From contig JAMXBB010000012.1 in assembly GCA_024138015.1 (NCBI GenBank), forward strand, positions 18,788,458 to 18,852,457: a stretch of DNA of 64,000 nucleotides. The letters are read 5' to 3'. Source of the stretch: Lumnitzera littorea. Lineage: Eukaryota > Streptophyta > Magnoliopsida > Myrtales > Combretaceae. Positions within the stretch are counted from its first letter, which is position 1, and the number at the start of each line of letters is the position of its first letter. Shown in pieces: positions 22,431 to 33,935 of this stretch. Below the pieces are notes generated by a model. It was given only the letters and a program-made list of their open reading frames with translations. It was not told the origin of the DNA and made no database searches. The position numbers were made by a program, and so were the translations under genes.

Positions 22431-24110
22431 TGGTAGCTTGCTACTAGGGCTCTCGAGCATCGCCTTAGTGTTACACTAATTGTTAATATCTTGTTTAAAT
22501 TTATTGCTTATAAAATATAAAAACAGTATAGATCTCACTCTTAAGCTATTTATAGACAAAAATTATCTTTTGAAATTTGACAAGATAATAATAATAATAA
22601 TCATCTAACAAGTACAATACTTGAAGATTCCTTAATAATAATAATAATAATCATCTAACAAGTAAAATACTTGAAGATTCCTTAGTAGGGTCATGCATTT
22701 ATCTTGTGCCCAAAATCTTGTCCCTGCAATTTTCATCTAAATTCAGTTGCCCTTTAAAGTTGCGAAAGTAAATGCCAATTTGGGTAACGAGAGGAGAGGG
22801 TATCCAAAAATTGCAAATGGAGGCCTTGAGTGAACAACACTCCAAGTAATATTAGCTATAAAAAACGTGTTTTCTTGAGATTCCAAGATCAACCGCGTGC
22901 CAGTAACCATCACTTTCTCGCATGTGTTGTCATATGACATCCACAAAGCTGGTACCCAGTTCCACTGCAGCTATCTCCCATTTAAATGTTGATTGGATTC
23001 TAACTATCTCGAAGCAAAATTCTATTCCCTTTTGCTGCTCAATTAAGGTCATATGTAAACTTAAAAAATTGCATCATTGTCCTATTCGGTTTCCAAACCA
23101 TTACACAACAACAAATACATTTACATTCTCTAAATTATTTTAAGGTCTATTTGGTTCTACTTCGAATCAAGCACAACTAAGCTATAAAATGCGGTTGGTT
23201 TTTCAATATTTCGAATGGAAGTACATTGTCTGCTTTAGGAATTTTTCATTTTATCTAACCCTGTTATGGTTTGGTTTTGGTTTTGGTTTAATATGTATTG
23301 AACCTTCATTTTTTATAATTTGAAAAAAAAAATATACAGGCATCGAATGTAATTTTATATTGCTAGTACTAAATACGTTTAATGATAATACGCATTGACA
23401 CCGTATAAAGGACTAATGATGCCAATTATCCAACTAAAGAATTTCAAATATGTCAGGACAACCAGCTTTATTCATAAAGTTGGCATATCAAAATAAAACT
23501 TAAGTTACATTATATACATAATGTAACAAGCTATGGTACTAGAAGTTAAACATACAATTTTTATTTTTCATTTAGTATATATTATAGATATTCATTTAGT
23601 TACTATGTTGGAAAAAAAAAAAATACAAGAAGTACGATATTACTTTGTTTTTTAAAATGGTCCGGTTCTATTGTTTTTTATTTTGTTCGGTTACCCCTCC
23701 ATAAACAATAGTAAATTTTCAGTATGGGAATGTTTTTCCAGACCAAATTACAAAAAAGAAAATCGTATTTCCATTTGTCCTTTTATATTCTTCTATACCT
23801 ATACTAAGTGCATGCATAGCATGTGACCTATTATTGATTTATTTATTATTTTCCCTAAATGTGGAAGATCTGATCGAAATAGCTTGTACATATATTATTT
23901 GTTGAAGGTTTTTGCTTTTGCTTTTGCTACCTGTTTTTAACAAATCAAAATATCAGGAAATTTACACAGCACACTCCACACATTTCTCGTTTCTGTTAGC
24001 TAGCCCTGAAAGGTTTTCCTATAACAGAAAAAAAGAACCCTAGACAAGGCTTGAAAGCAGTACACGTAGAAAAACACAACGTGTGAGGGACGTTATCGTG
24101 CCCTAAAAGC
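22431..24110. other. Intergenic DNA upstream of the UPF0496 gene, no gene recognised
   Basis: Holds the 50-bp tandem duplication at 22585-22684 and many A/T runs. The stretch 22740-23150 is less AT-rich and has overlapping 65-73-codon frames on both strands (for example minus 22743-22946), but none resembles a family I know, so an unrecognised exon or old fragment cannot be excluded. 23270-23290 is a GTTTTG triplet repeat. Nothing supports a gene. Confidence 0.5.
22585..22684. repeat. Tandem duplication of a 50-bp unit
   Basis: Two adjacent 50-bp copies (22585-22634 and 22635-22684), each an ATA microsatellite followed by TCATCTAACAAGTA and ACTTGAAGATTCCTTA. They differ at one base (C at 22614, A at 22664), so the duplication is young or conserved by slippage. 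Confidence 0.95.
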
Positions 24111-24163
24111 TATATAAACCAAATTTAAGGCGGTTTTATAATGTTACAGTGCATATATAAATA
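24111..24163 (+). promoter_or_regulatory. Candidate promoter: two TATA boxes for the UPF0496 gene
   Basis: TATATAAACC at 24111-24120 and TATATAAATA at 24154-24163 are good plant TATA boxes. They lie 240-290 bp upstream of the proposed start codon, and the CT-rich stretch typical of plant leaders follows the second. Which one is used cannot be told. The short frame at 24141-24359 would then lie mostly in the leader and is probably not a gene. Confidence 0.5.
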
Positions 24164-24284
24164 CCCAACGAGTTCCTTAACATTTTCTTCATTGCTTCTT
24201 TCTTCAAGCTATCATATAAATACAGACATTAGGGGCTCATACCTTGAAGCATCACTTTCAAACCCTTCAAAGAAAAGACCAAAA

Positions 24285-24300
24285 CTCTCTCTCTCTCTCC
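24285..24300 (+). repeat. (CT)n repeat in the 5' leader
   Basis: A run of CT units about 100 bp upstream of the proposed start codon. CT microsatellites are common in plant 5' untranslated regions. Confidence 0.8.
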
Positions 24301-24403
24301 AAAATTTTCCCCATTTATTTTCCTTAAATTTCGTAGCTGATGATTATTTCCTCCTTTGAAGATAAAACTTGTTCTTCCTAAGTTCAATATATCTTTCTCT
24401 GCC

Positions 24404-26276
24404 ATGACTAGTGAGTTCTTTTTTCCATCACTACATCATTTTAAATCAATATAATCTTATCTTATCGTGGTTTTTGATTTATAAGTTTCATCCTTGATTT
24501 ACGATTCCATAGGAAATTAAATAATTGTCCTTGTCAAGGTGACGGGAATCTGACCTGAGCCAACCACATGAAATCATCCATCAATATGAATTGTGTTTGA
24601 TTATGAGCTATAGATTAACTTTCAAGTTTCTTGTATTCCTGATGTTCTAATATGCATTTTGAAAATCGTATATTAGGAGGCCGGTTTAAATACTATTGTT
24701 CACTTACTTGTGCTATTTGAAGGATTGGATAAGGGATTTCTTGATTTCACGTTTTCTAATACTGTATTCATATTTGTAATAAAAAAAAATTATATTTTTC
24801 AACATTGATCGATGATTCATTATATGTAAAGTTTCATTTTCGGGTCTCCTAGCAAGTGCTGCTAAAGATTTTGCTTATGAATTTCTGAAAATTATTTTTA
24901 TTAACTTTAAAAGAAGTACCTGAGCATTCCTTAATGCTTTCAATTTTTTTTTTTTTTTTCAAGACCATTAATACTTTCCTTTTTTTGCAAAAGTTTCCTC
25001 ACCGCTTTCAACTTTTTTCAAGACCATTAATACTTTCCTTTTTTTTGCGAAAGTTTCCTCAATGCTTTCATTTTTTTCAAGACGATTAATACTTTCTTTT
25101 TTTTGCAACATATAGCACTTTCCTCTTTTGCAAATATATTTGGCTAACAAAGTTACCGTTTTTATTCAAATTTCAGGAAAATCGCACGACGAAAGAAAAG
25201 ATCTTGCAAAAAGTACGACGAGTACTAGAATCTCAACCGTCAATCATGAGTACAAGGCAGCGTTAAGAACAGACTCTTACATAGAAATGTGTAGCAGGGT
25301 TCAAGGCCAGCTAAAAAATTCGGGTAGTAACAACGAAAGGCAAGCCACTTCCTCGATAAGGGAGACTTACATGGCACATCTCCCCGAATCCCTACTCGAA
25401 CCCGGACAAGAAGACCTCATTAACAAGATCAGATCCTCGACTTTTCATCCCATCATTATCCATTACTTCGAAGCGAGTTCCGAGGCATACGATATTTGTG
25501 AATTACTCCTAAGGGCCTTACATCAAAGTAGAATCAATTATAAGAGGATCAAAAGGGTGATCAAGCTTACCAAAAGAAGGATATATGATGATACGAATTT
25601 CACGGACGATCAATGCCATATGATATGCAACGAGCTTGCTGCATTTTCATGTCTTTCTAACCCGTTGTCTATCATCAGTCGTGCGCAATTTAGCACGACA
25701 CATAATAATTTCTTAATTTTACTCCGCAAATTCAATTCCAAACACAAGAGGATTAGGAGAAGAAGGAAATTGTTAGGATTTTGCAAGAAGTTTGGTGGAT
25801 GCACTATAATAATTTCGTCTTTCGCAATCACTATCGCCTCGTTAGTCCTTGCGATTCATACCATGGTTGGAATAGTAGTAGCACCAGGAATCATGGCTTG
25901 TACCCTAGGTTTATATGACAAGAGCGTGAAATTGTTCTTTCACGGTCCTAATACCCGTAGAAGCTCGAGCAAGAGGATTGGATCGCAATTGGATGTCGCA
26001 GCGAAATGTTTATTCATATTGATCAATGATATGAGCACCATAGGAAGCTTGGTGGCGAGATTGGAGGATGAGATTGAACACACGAAGTCTCGTGCGAACA
26101 TGGTGAATAGAAGTGACAAAGGTGAGATCTTGAAGGAGGTTGTGAAGGAACTTGATGTGCATAGCATGTGCTTCTTAGAGCAACTAGAAGAACTAGAAGA
26201 GCTCATCTACTTATGCCTCTTGACCATAAACAGATCTAGAAGATTTGTTATTGAAGAAATCATGATTGCTCGGTGA
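24404..26276 (+). CDS. UPF0496 family protein, two coding exons
   Basis: Proposed exons are 24404-24410 (ATGACTA) and 25177-26276, with donor GTGAGT at 24411 and acceptor TTTCAG ending at 25176. Joining them keeps the frame and gives about 368 residues, near the usual length of UPF0496 proteins. The family is plant-specific, typified by Arabidopsis At3g19330, and of unknown biochemical role. Visible features in spliced numbering: family motif VNHEYKAALRTDSY (about 24-37), a basic run KHKRIRRRRK (about 191-200), two adjacent hydrophobic segments (about 211-246, a likely membrane hairpin) and an acidic predicted coiled coil EQLEELEEL near 337-345. The 365 codons of exon 2 have no stop. The long exon and family match are firm. 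The tiny first exon is inferred, and an unspliced start at 25128 (382 residues) is the alternative. Confidence 0.88.
24411..25176 (+). other. Proposed intron 1 of the UPF0496 gene
   Basis: Begins GTGAGTTCTTTTTT and ends with a T-rich tract and TTTCAG. It is AT-rich with stops in all frames and contains a 59-bp tandem repeat near its 3' end. Phase 1: the split codon is A|GA (Arg). Confidence 0.65.
24935..25105. repeat. 59-bp tandem repeat, three copies, within the intron
   Basis: The string CAAGACCATTAATACTTTCC begins at 24960 and 25019, and as CAAGACGATTAATACTTTCT at 25078, an exact 59-bp period. Each unit also holds a T run, TTTGC(A/G)AAAGTTTCCTC and GCTTTCA. The array sits 70 bp before the splice acceptor and supplies much of its pyrimidine-rich sequence. 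Confidence 0.93.
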
Positions 26277-28360
26277 AAATCGATCGCGATGTTGAAGACA
26301 AATTGCATTCTTTAATTAGGATTAATTACATTCGACATGGTACCTGACATCTTTTTGTTTTTTTTTTTTTGGGTAAAATGGAGTTGCTGGCTAGGTTTGA
26401 TGAAAACTGAAAACTGATCATTTATCTTTTTCGTTTAATTTTTTTTTTAACTGCGCCCGGTCATAATATATAATGCAATTTTTTGACAGTATAAGTTTCA
26501 TGTAAATTTTGTCGAGGTATGTATATTTCTTACTTGATTGTTTTGTAGTGATAGGATCAAATACATGTTATGAATCAAATCAAGAACAAGCAACTGAAAA
26601 TTGAGAATACCTTTTGTTGATGTGTTTATAAAATTGAACCGTGTCTTAGTTATGGTTTTCTTGATTCCTAATTTGGTTTAAAAAGGTTTTCAAATTAAAT
26701 CTAATTGAAAAATTACAATTTTTTTGGAGGTGATAATCAAAATAAATTGAAAAAAAGAAAAAAGATATTCTTCTATTAAAAAAAAAAGAAAAGAAAAAGC
26801 GCGTGGATGCTATTAAGAAATAAAAGTTATATTAACTATATGTGATCAATAATTGTTTTGCGTCCTTTTTATAAACTACAATTCCCACTGGATTTTATTT
26901 ATTTGTGTTTTTCGTAGATTTGTTTTGTCTGCCTTTATGCATAATGGATATCATAATTTTGCCCTGATCTTGTCGTGACTTTATTAGCTTTTTGCCAATA
27001 TTGCTATAAATAAATGATATAAAGCCGGAGAGGGATAACATGAGGTGCTATCAAATGAATGAGTATATACTTGACACATGATTCCACTTATTCAACTCAG
27101 CGGTCCAAAATCAGAAACACAAACTGGAAGCACCAAAATGTAGTTATAGTACAAAGAAGTTAACTTAGTAAGATGGACAGCAGATAGTTAAAGGAGGACT
27201 CCACTTAATATGTTGTTAGGAGCATAACATAATTTTTGGAAGTTTACAACGACGCACATAATTAAACGGTATTGCAAGATGGTGAATAAGATGAACTGGA
27301 GCGTAAGCTAGATAATACACACACCTACATATGTTATATTAGATCGTTATGCATTAAATGAGAGGTGCATGGTAACCTACCCCATTATCCATTGGTAAGA
27401 ATGTGCAACCCTTTGTGCCATCACGATTTCTCCTCTCTTCCCACTTTAATGTAATTATTTTAGTATTTGAAACAATGTTTACAATGAATGAGCTATGATG
27501 CGAGTAAGAAGAATTGCTGCCACAACTACGCACAATGCGCATAATGCACATTTTAAATGAAAATAATGCAAATAATTAGCAAGTCCCTCTTTTAAAATTA
27601 TTTTATTGTGAAAATTTCAATAATAGAAGCTGATTCATCTCGATTTTTCAACCAACAATTAGCTTCAATAGTCCCACCTTGCCTTGCCTATTCCATGTAA
27701 ACATGTACTTTGGTGCAAGCTAATGAAAAGTTATCCTCTTATACTAATTTCATTGTTCACATCTAGCTATTGGTAGTTTAGTCCAACATTCTCATAAGTA
27801 ATTGCTCTCCATTAGATGTTGAAGTCTCGTTAGTAGCTTTCTATTTGAGTTTCTCAACTTTTGACTAATTATTGATAGTTTCCTAACCAACGGTGGGTCT
27901 AAATTCACCTGCTAGGGCAAGTTAGAGTATTCACCTAGCAAGACGGTTCGATGTTGGGGTACCTGACTCAAATTGCACCCATGCCTGGCTTGGCCATTGA
28001 GGGTTGACATAAAGTTTAGAAGAGAAAGTATATAATTGTTACATTTAAAGTTTATTAGTATAAGTGCCCTTGAAATATGTGTGTATGTGCATGCACATGC
28101 ATACGCATACATACATTAGTGGATTGTATGCATGCATGTCTATGCATACGAGTATACATCTATGTGATGAAAAAGTGTATGTATTAGGGGCGACATTATT
28201 AGATTATGTTCTTGACATTAGCTCATGAAGATAGATCTTATCAATTTGCTTAATTATAATTGCATTATTTCTATGATACCATTCAAATTTCATGTGAGGT
28301 AATTCTTTTATATACTTCAAGCTTTATCATTGTATATGCAATGTCCTAGAACTTGAGTTG
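26277..28360. other. Intergenic DNA downstream of the UPF0496 gene, no gene seen
   Basis: Includes the presumed 3' untranslated region of the gene just after its TGA. There is no sure polyadenylation site, though AT-rich candidates are numerous. The run 28080-28155 is an alternating purine-pyrimidine stretch rich in GCATGCATAC strings. Minus-strand frames at 27354-27551 and 27912-28112 have no recognisable motif. Confidence 0.55.
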
Positions 28361-30446
28361 TTACAGCTTGCTATGTGTCAAAGGCTTAGAATTTGCTAAT
28401 ATCCTCAAATACATTTAATAAACAATCCATAAACTACACTAATGACAAGGAAATCTTCAAGTTACAATATAGGTAGCTTTATAAGTCTCACCTTATAATA
28501 TCAACAAACCATACTTCTTAACTATGGGCTCTATCATGCTCCTACAATCTACATTATAAGGTAAATATTATTGGAGTCTCACTTACTCTTATTATTACAT
28601 AACATAAATACATATTCATAACAACCTGAGGAGTTTACATTTCTAGCATTGATACCATATAACATCATATATATATAATTAAAGAACCGTCCTACTACTC
28701 CTCATAATAGGTATAATCATCATCCTTTATATCGCACACCAAGTTGTATCTTAGGTTGTCATAATAGTCTTAATCTCCTGCATTACCTTCAATCTAAAAA
28801 ACAAGGTTCTTGAAGGGTAAGCGAAATTGCTTATTACGAGAGTTACATAAGTGCATATGCATGAGCAAACATAATCCATTTCACATACGAATGTAAAAAC
28901 ATGCGTTCAACAATCGGTTATTATCTTTATTAAAGTGCAACACGTAGCATAGTTTTGGCGATCCAAAGTTTGGGGTAACTCATGACCTTGATTCACTCAA
29001 GTATCATATTTTGGTGTTGCATACTCCTTGATACCCTGGAGTCATCAACAATCTAAAATCTAATCGGATTAACTTGGTAAGTAACTCTACTCAAGATAAC
29101 ACTACTTACCAATTCTTAGGTATCACTCTAAGATCACTAGTGCTTCCTATCCCTTAGACCTAGCCAAACACACTTAGTACATTAAGCATTTAAGATCAAA
29201 TATAATTATATTCAATTTGTAACTAACTACCAAGCATATACAGTAAGCATATAACCTCATATATGAAATGAGTAACTCAACCGAATATGTTCTAGCTTTA
29301 CTTTTTACTCTTGACATTAAATAAGATATGATGTTTAGACTAAAGTCTAATCATATTAGTTGGCACCCCAACTCTATCCCTTTAACCCTTCTCAAAAATT
29401 TAAGTTCTTATGATAAATTTGATTTGTGGCCTTAGAGTTGTTACAAAGTGTTTTTGGTTTATGTATGGTTAATAAATGGTGTTACAATTAAGTGGAAATT
29501 GATTTTGTGAAATAGGTTATGAAATGAGAGAGTTTAGAACATTCTCTACAAGTTTCTTGACTTACCAATTGATCGGTGAAGGTGTTACTGATCGGCTGCT
29601 AGAAATTAAAACAAGTCAAAACCTTATGTGCTCGAAAAGCACCTTACCGATCAATTGCTATTTGGCCGATTGATAGATTGGTAGTACAATTTTTCCTACT
29701 AATTGGTCACTATATTGGCTATTAATCGATCGATAGCTTCAAATTCTACAGAATTGCAGAATTCGTCCTCATGACCATTTACAGAACTTACGAACTTTCA
29801 TTGTCTCCTTTAAGATTCACACTCTACAATCCTTAATCCATCATTTCCTTTCCCAACAACAACATTTTCAACTTTTAAATTCTCTGATTCAATAACTTTG
29901 ACATGAACTCATTATCGAACATAAAAGTATTGATACTTACTTATTTATTTTGAATCTTCTTGTTTAATTCTTCTCTAAACCTACGTTTCTTTTGCAACTC
30001 CTTTAACAATCATATCCTTAGACTCACTTCAACGTTCTAACAACGGTAACAACACTATAAATCTGATTTCATCATACTAACTACAAAGTTACACCTCTAA
30101 ACCATTGAAATCACTTAACTCTTCTACTCCTTGGTCTTCTACTGTTACATTATGGGTCCTTCATCAAATTTCTACAAATTTGCACTTATAACTTCAAAAC
30201 TACTAGGGTTTTGCGCCTAGTGCAAGAGAGGGGATATAATTATTGTATTTTGTGAAGGAACATTGAGGTAAGGGAGAGGGAAAAGAAAGAACAAAAAACA
30301 ATGTACTAGTTTGTTTCTTAAAAGGCATGTGCTAAGTATATACCTCTTCACACTTGGTTGATAAAATTGCTTGTGACCTTTTTATTTATTCCCGAAAATG
30401 TCATGACCTTTAGTTTAGTTATTTTATTATGAAGATTTAGGTTATT
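28361..30446 (-). repeat. Possible old LTR-like element, weakly supported
   Basis: The end GGTTATTACA (to 30446) and a start TGTTACAGCTTGC (28361) resemble, in reverse orientation, the ends of family A-D (TGTAAGCCC...GGGGCGTAACA). The interior base composition also resembles that family. No target duplication matches (TGAGT versus ATATA) and I could not follow the family's conserved block through it. Otherwise this is non-coding DNA with no gene. Confidence 0.22.
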
Positions 30447-31579
30447 ACAATATAGATGCCAACTATAGGAAAGACTTTCACAGTAGTAATGTGCTTATTA
30501 TTATTATTATAATTAGTGGTAAATTAATATAAATTAAAATCCACCAAGCTATTATTACGAATTCTATATACAAGATCAATTGTTGGAACTCAAAGTATTC
30601 ACCTATGCTTAATCCTATACTAGAATTAGCCATGGCTACAGAAGTGCTTAACCTAATCTATTAATGGAACCAACCTTATTAGGCTAGTGCGAATTTTATC
30701 TAATAAGATATAAGAATTGATGGCTCCTCAAATCATTGGAATAAAATGGCATAAAATATAAAATTAAATAAAATAGGTTCTTAAACTAGATTAGGAGGAG
30801 GAGGACTGAGCTGAAAATTCTAGGAATCAATTGTAATTCCCTAAGGCATGGGAACCACTTTTACTTTCTATGACTTAAAATCGAGAATTTACCATGTTTA
30901 GCTCTATGATTTAAAATTGAGAACTTGACTATGAGAAGTTACATTGTGGTTAACACCAATTTATTTAACTAAAACCCCTTCCCTTTAGCTAAGCTTCCAT
31001 CTTATGCAAATGTAACTTGGGTGTCTTGGTGTAATAACAATACAAGATATGTACCATGTAAAAATGCATACTTTATATATGGTTTGTTAGGTCTCAAAAA
31101 CCTATAAGTATGTATTTTCTTTTAATTTTTGCCAAAAGTTGTAATTTTTATGAGTTATAGATTATGAAATTTGGCTCCTAACTCCTAAGATCACTAACTA
31201 AACATTTATTTTAGGAAGTAAGATAGGTAAGTGCTATCATTATATAATTTGGAGCAAAAACCAACCAATTTGGATCTTTAAAGCCTAACAAATATGGGTA
31301 TTTTAATTTTTGTCAAGCAATTGGTTTTCATAAGTTAGATCATGGATTTTATTTTTTCAAGGTTACCTTCCAAAACTCCCTTTCTTTTTGGGGGAATCAT
31401 TGATAATGTATCATTACATCACTCATGGAAAATGTGAGCCTTGTAATCTCATGTGTTGGATTTTAAGAGCCCCATAAGTTTACACGTTAGATTTCGAATA
31501 TGTAATTTAAGGCAAACATGAAAGTTGACTGATTAAGGTCATATTTCAAGTAAATCCTAGGGGTTAGATGAGGACATAT
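30447..31579. other. AT-rich intergenic DNA, no gene seen
   Basis: Contains a TTA triplet repeat near 30497-30510. No frame, motif or repeat end was recognised. Confidence 0.5.
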
Positions 31580-33935
31580 TGTAGGTTTGGATTATAAAAA
31601 TATAATAAAATAATAGTATTATAGTTAAAAATAGTTAATTTCACTAAATTATATTATATTGTAATTTACTTGTTGTAAATATATAAATTATGTAACAAAA
31701 AATAACTCAACTTTAGAGATAAATTATTTAAACACTAAAATTATAAAATGACATTAAATAAAATATAAATATAGTAGGTGTACCTCAAGTGTAATTTATA
31801 TATATAATTATATACTGGAGAATACTTAAAATACTAAAAAATATGTATAATTAAATAAAAAATTATAAGAAAAATCATAAAAAATTGCTAAAAAAAAAAA
31901 ATACCAAATTTGCTTGGGATTAGGTGTGGACAACTCCATGGACAATTGTTAGATGATCAAAATAGCTTAATGTCACTTTGTAAGCTTGGGATTAAGGGTA
32001 TAAAACCCTTGGAGGAGAGAGAAAATGTCATTTTGCATTCTACAACCAAGGAAACATCAGCAATTCTTTCCACAACATCACTTAGTCTCTTAGGATAATG
32101 GGAAAATTAAAGAAACAGGTAAAAACATCAAGGAAAAATTTTGGAAAAATTTAGAACCCACATTGCACAAACCGAGCTAATTAGCTAAACTTAAGTCCAT
32201 AATTGAACCATACCACCACCCAATAATGGTGGTAGCGTCTGGAGCGGTTGACAACTAAGGGAGGTTGTTGGTGGCCAGGACGCCACCATTTTGGTAAGTA
32301 GAAATTTCTATTTGATTTTTTCTTAATTTGTAAAAAATATTAATTTAATTTCAAAAATTACTAAAAAATTTATTTTGACATATTTTTTATATGTACTTTT
32401 ATAGAAAAATACCAGATTATGAAATTTTTAATCGGGTATAGGACCTCTTTAAGAAATCACATAAAATCGATCAATTTTTGAAGTTGTTTTCAATGACCAT
32501 ATTGATGTAGTTTCCAAACCAAATTTTTTTTTTGGAATATCCTTATATTACATATAAGTATTACATGAAGAGTTTTTAACAAAAATGTTTTCTATAATTT
32601 TTAAAGATTTTTGAGCCTTTAAATTCGACAAAAAAAAAAAAGTGATTTTCTTGAAGATTCTATATAGTTAACTTAATGAAAACCTTTAATATCAGGTTTT
32701 GGAGTTTGTTTGGATCATATTCTATTGTAAAAAATAATTTGGAGTTATGTGAATTGAGTTGGGATTGAGGAATGTACAAATTGTTAAGATATAGTTTTAA
32801 TGCACAAAAGAGGTAAATATTGGAATTTGGAGATTTAAGTAATATGGTGTTACTTGATGTATGATCATGTTTTAGCATGACCATAATCTGAAATGTCATA
32901 CAGGAATTAGTCACTTTGTGTAAACTCGTAAGATGACCCTGTTCAGAGAGTTCTTTAGAAGGATGGTTTGTTAAAAGAATGAGTTTATTTTAAGTTCAAA
33001 GACTTGGTTAGAGGGTTGCTTGATATGAAATACTTAACTGATAGATGATCGGAAGGTTTATTATAGAGTTCCTAATTAGTGAGGCTATTTTTAGATACAT
33101 TTTCAAAGAGTTCATAATTAATAGAACTATTTTCAGACACTTTTTCAGAGGGTTTCAAAATGAAAATTGTAATAGCACTATCGTTTAGATACTTATTCAG
33201 AGACTTCAGTAATAAGCTAAAACTTAACAAAAGGCATAATAAACTTGCCTAAGCTAAATCAAAACTATATAGTAAACATTAAAATGAGATCATATATCTT
33301 TTTATTTAACAAAAACTGAAGTATTTATGTTGAATGTTAGGAGCTTGCGAAGGAATTGAACATAAGAAGCAAGATTAACTAGCATGGACATCAGGTTATT
33401 TAAGATTAGTGCTTCATGGTATGTGGGAGTATCATTTCAGGATACTTAGACAATTAAGAGTGATTGTTTGTGGTTGTAGCTAGATTATATGTGTGTGTGC
33501 TTGTGATACTGATTTGTGATTGGGAGATGATCTTCAAGTACTATTTTCTGATTAAATATATCATATTTGGTATGTTTCAAACTTAATTACTCACCTGATA
33601 AACTGGACTAATCCTAACTTGACTAAGATCTAACCTAACACTCATAACAACTTAGTAGGAGTGATGATTAGGTTGTCAGACTGAATACCAATACTTTAAT
33701 GAGGATAGTACAAATAGTCCTTTTTTCTACCCTTTGTGGAACTAAGTAATAGGAGAAAGGTTGTGGCAAGGTTGGGAACTGTAGTTCGAATGTTGTATAG
33801 GGAGGAGGGTGTTATCCATTGCATAAGCCATGATTTGGTCAAGTAGTGTTGCATTGAAACTCTTCAATCCAAGTTAGAGTAGACGAAATTTCTTTAACTT
33901 CATAATAGTCCGGTAAACATTGTGCAATGACTTAT

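Noticed and set aside
22743..23143. Opposing 67- and 73-codon frames upstream of the gene
   Set aside because: Both strands are open over the same stretch and neither translation is recognisable. No splice or promoter context supports an exon.
24141..24359. 72-codon plus-strand frame upstream of the UPF0496 gene
   Set aside because: It overlaps the second TATA box and the CT-rich leader, has low-complexity Ser/Leu content and resembles no family. More likely promoter/leader sequence.
25128..25176. Start codon at 25128 giving an unspliced 382-residue UPF0496 protein
   Set aside because: The first 17 codons lie in T-rich, tandem-repeat DNA directly before a good splice acceptor (TTTCAG), and a plausible in-frame upstream exon exists. 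Kept only as an alternative in the gene entry.
25610..26206. Minus-strand frames inside the UPF0496 exon
   Set aside because: They are antisense to a well-supported conserved coding exon and have no family resemblance.
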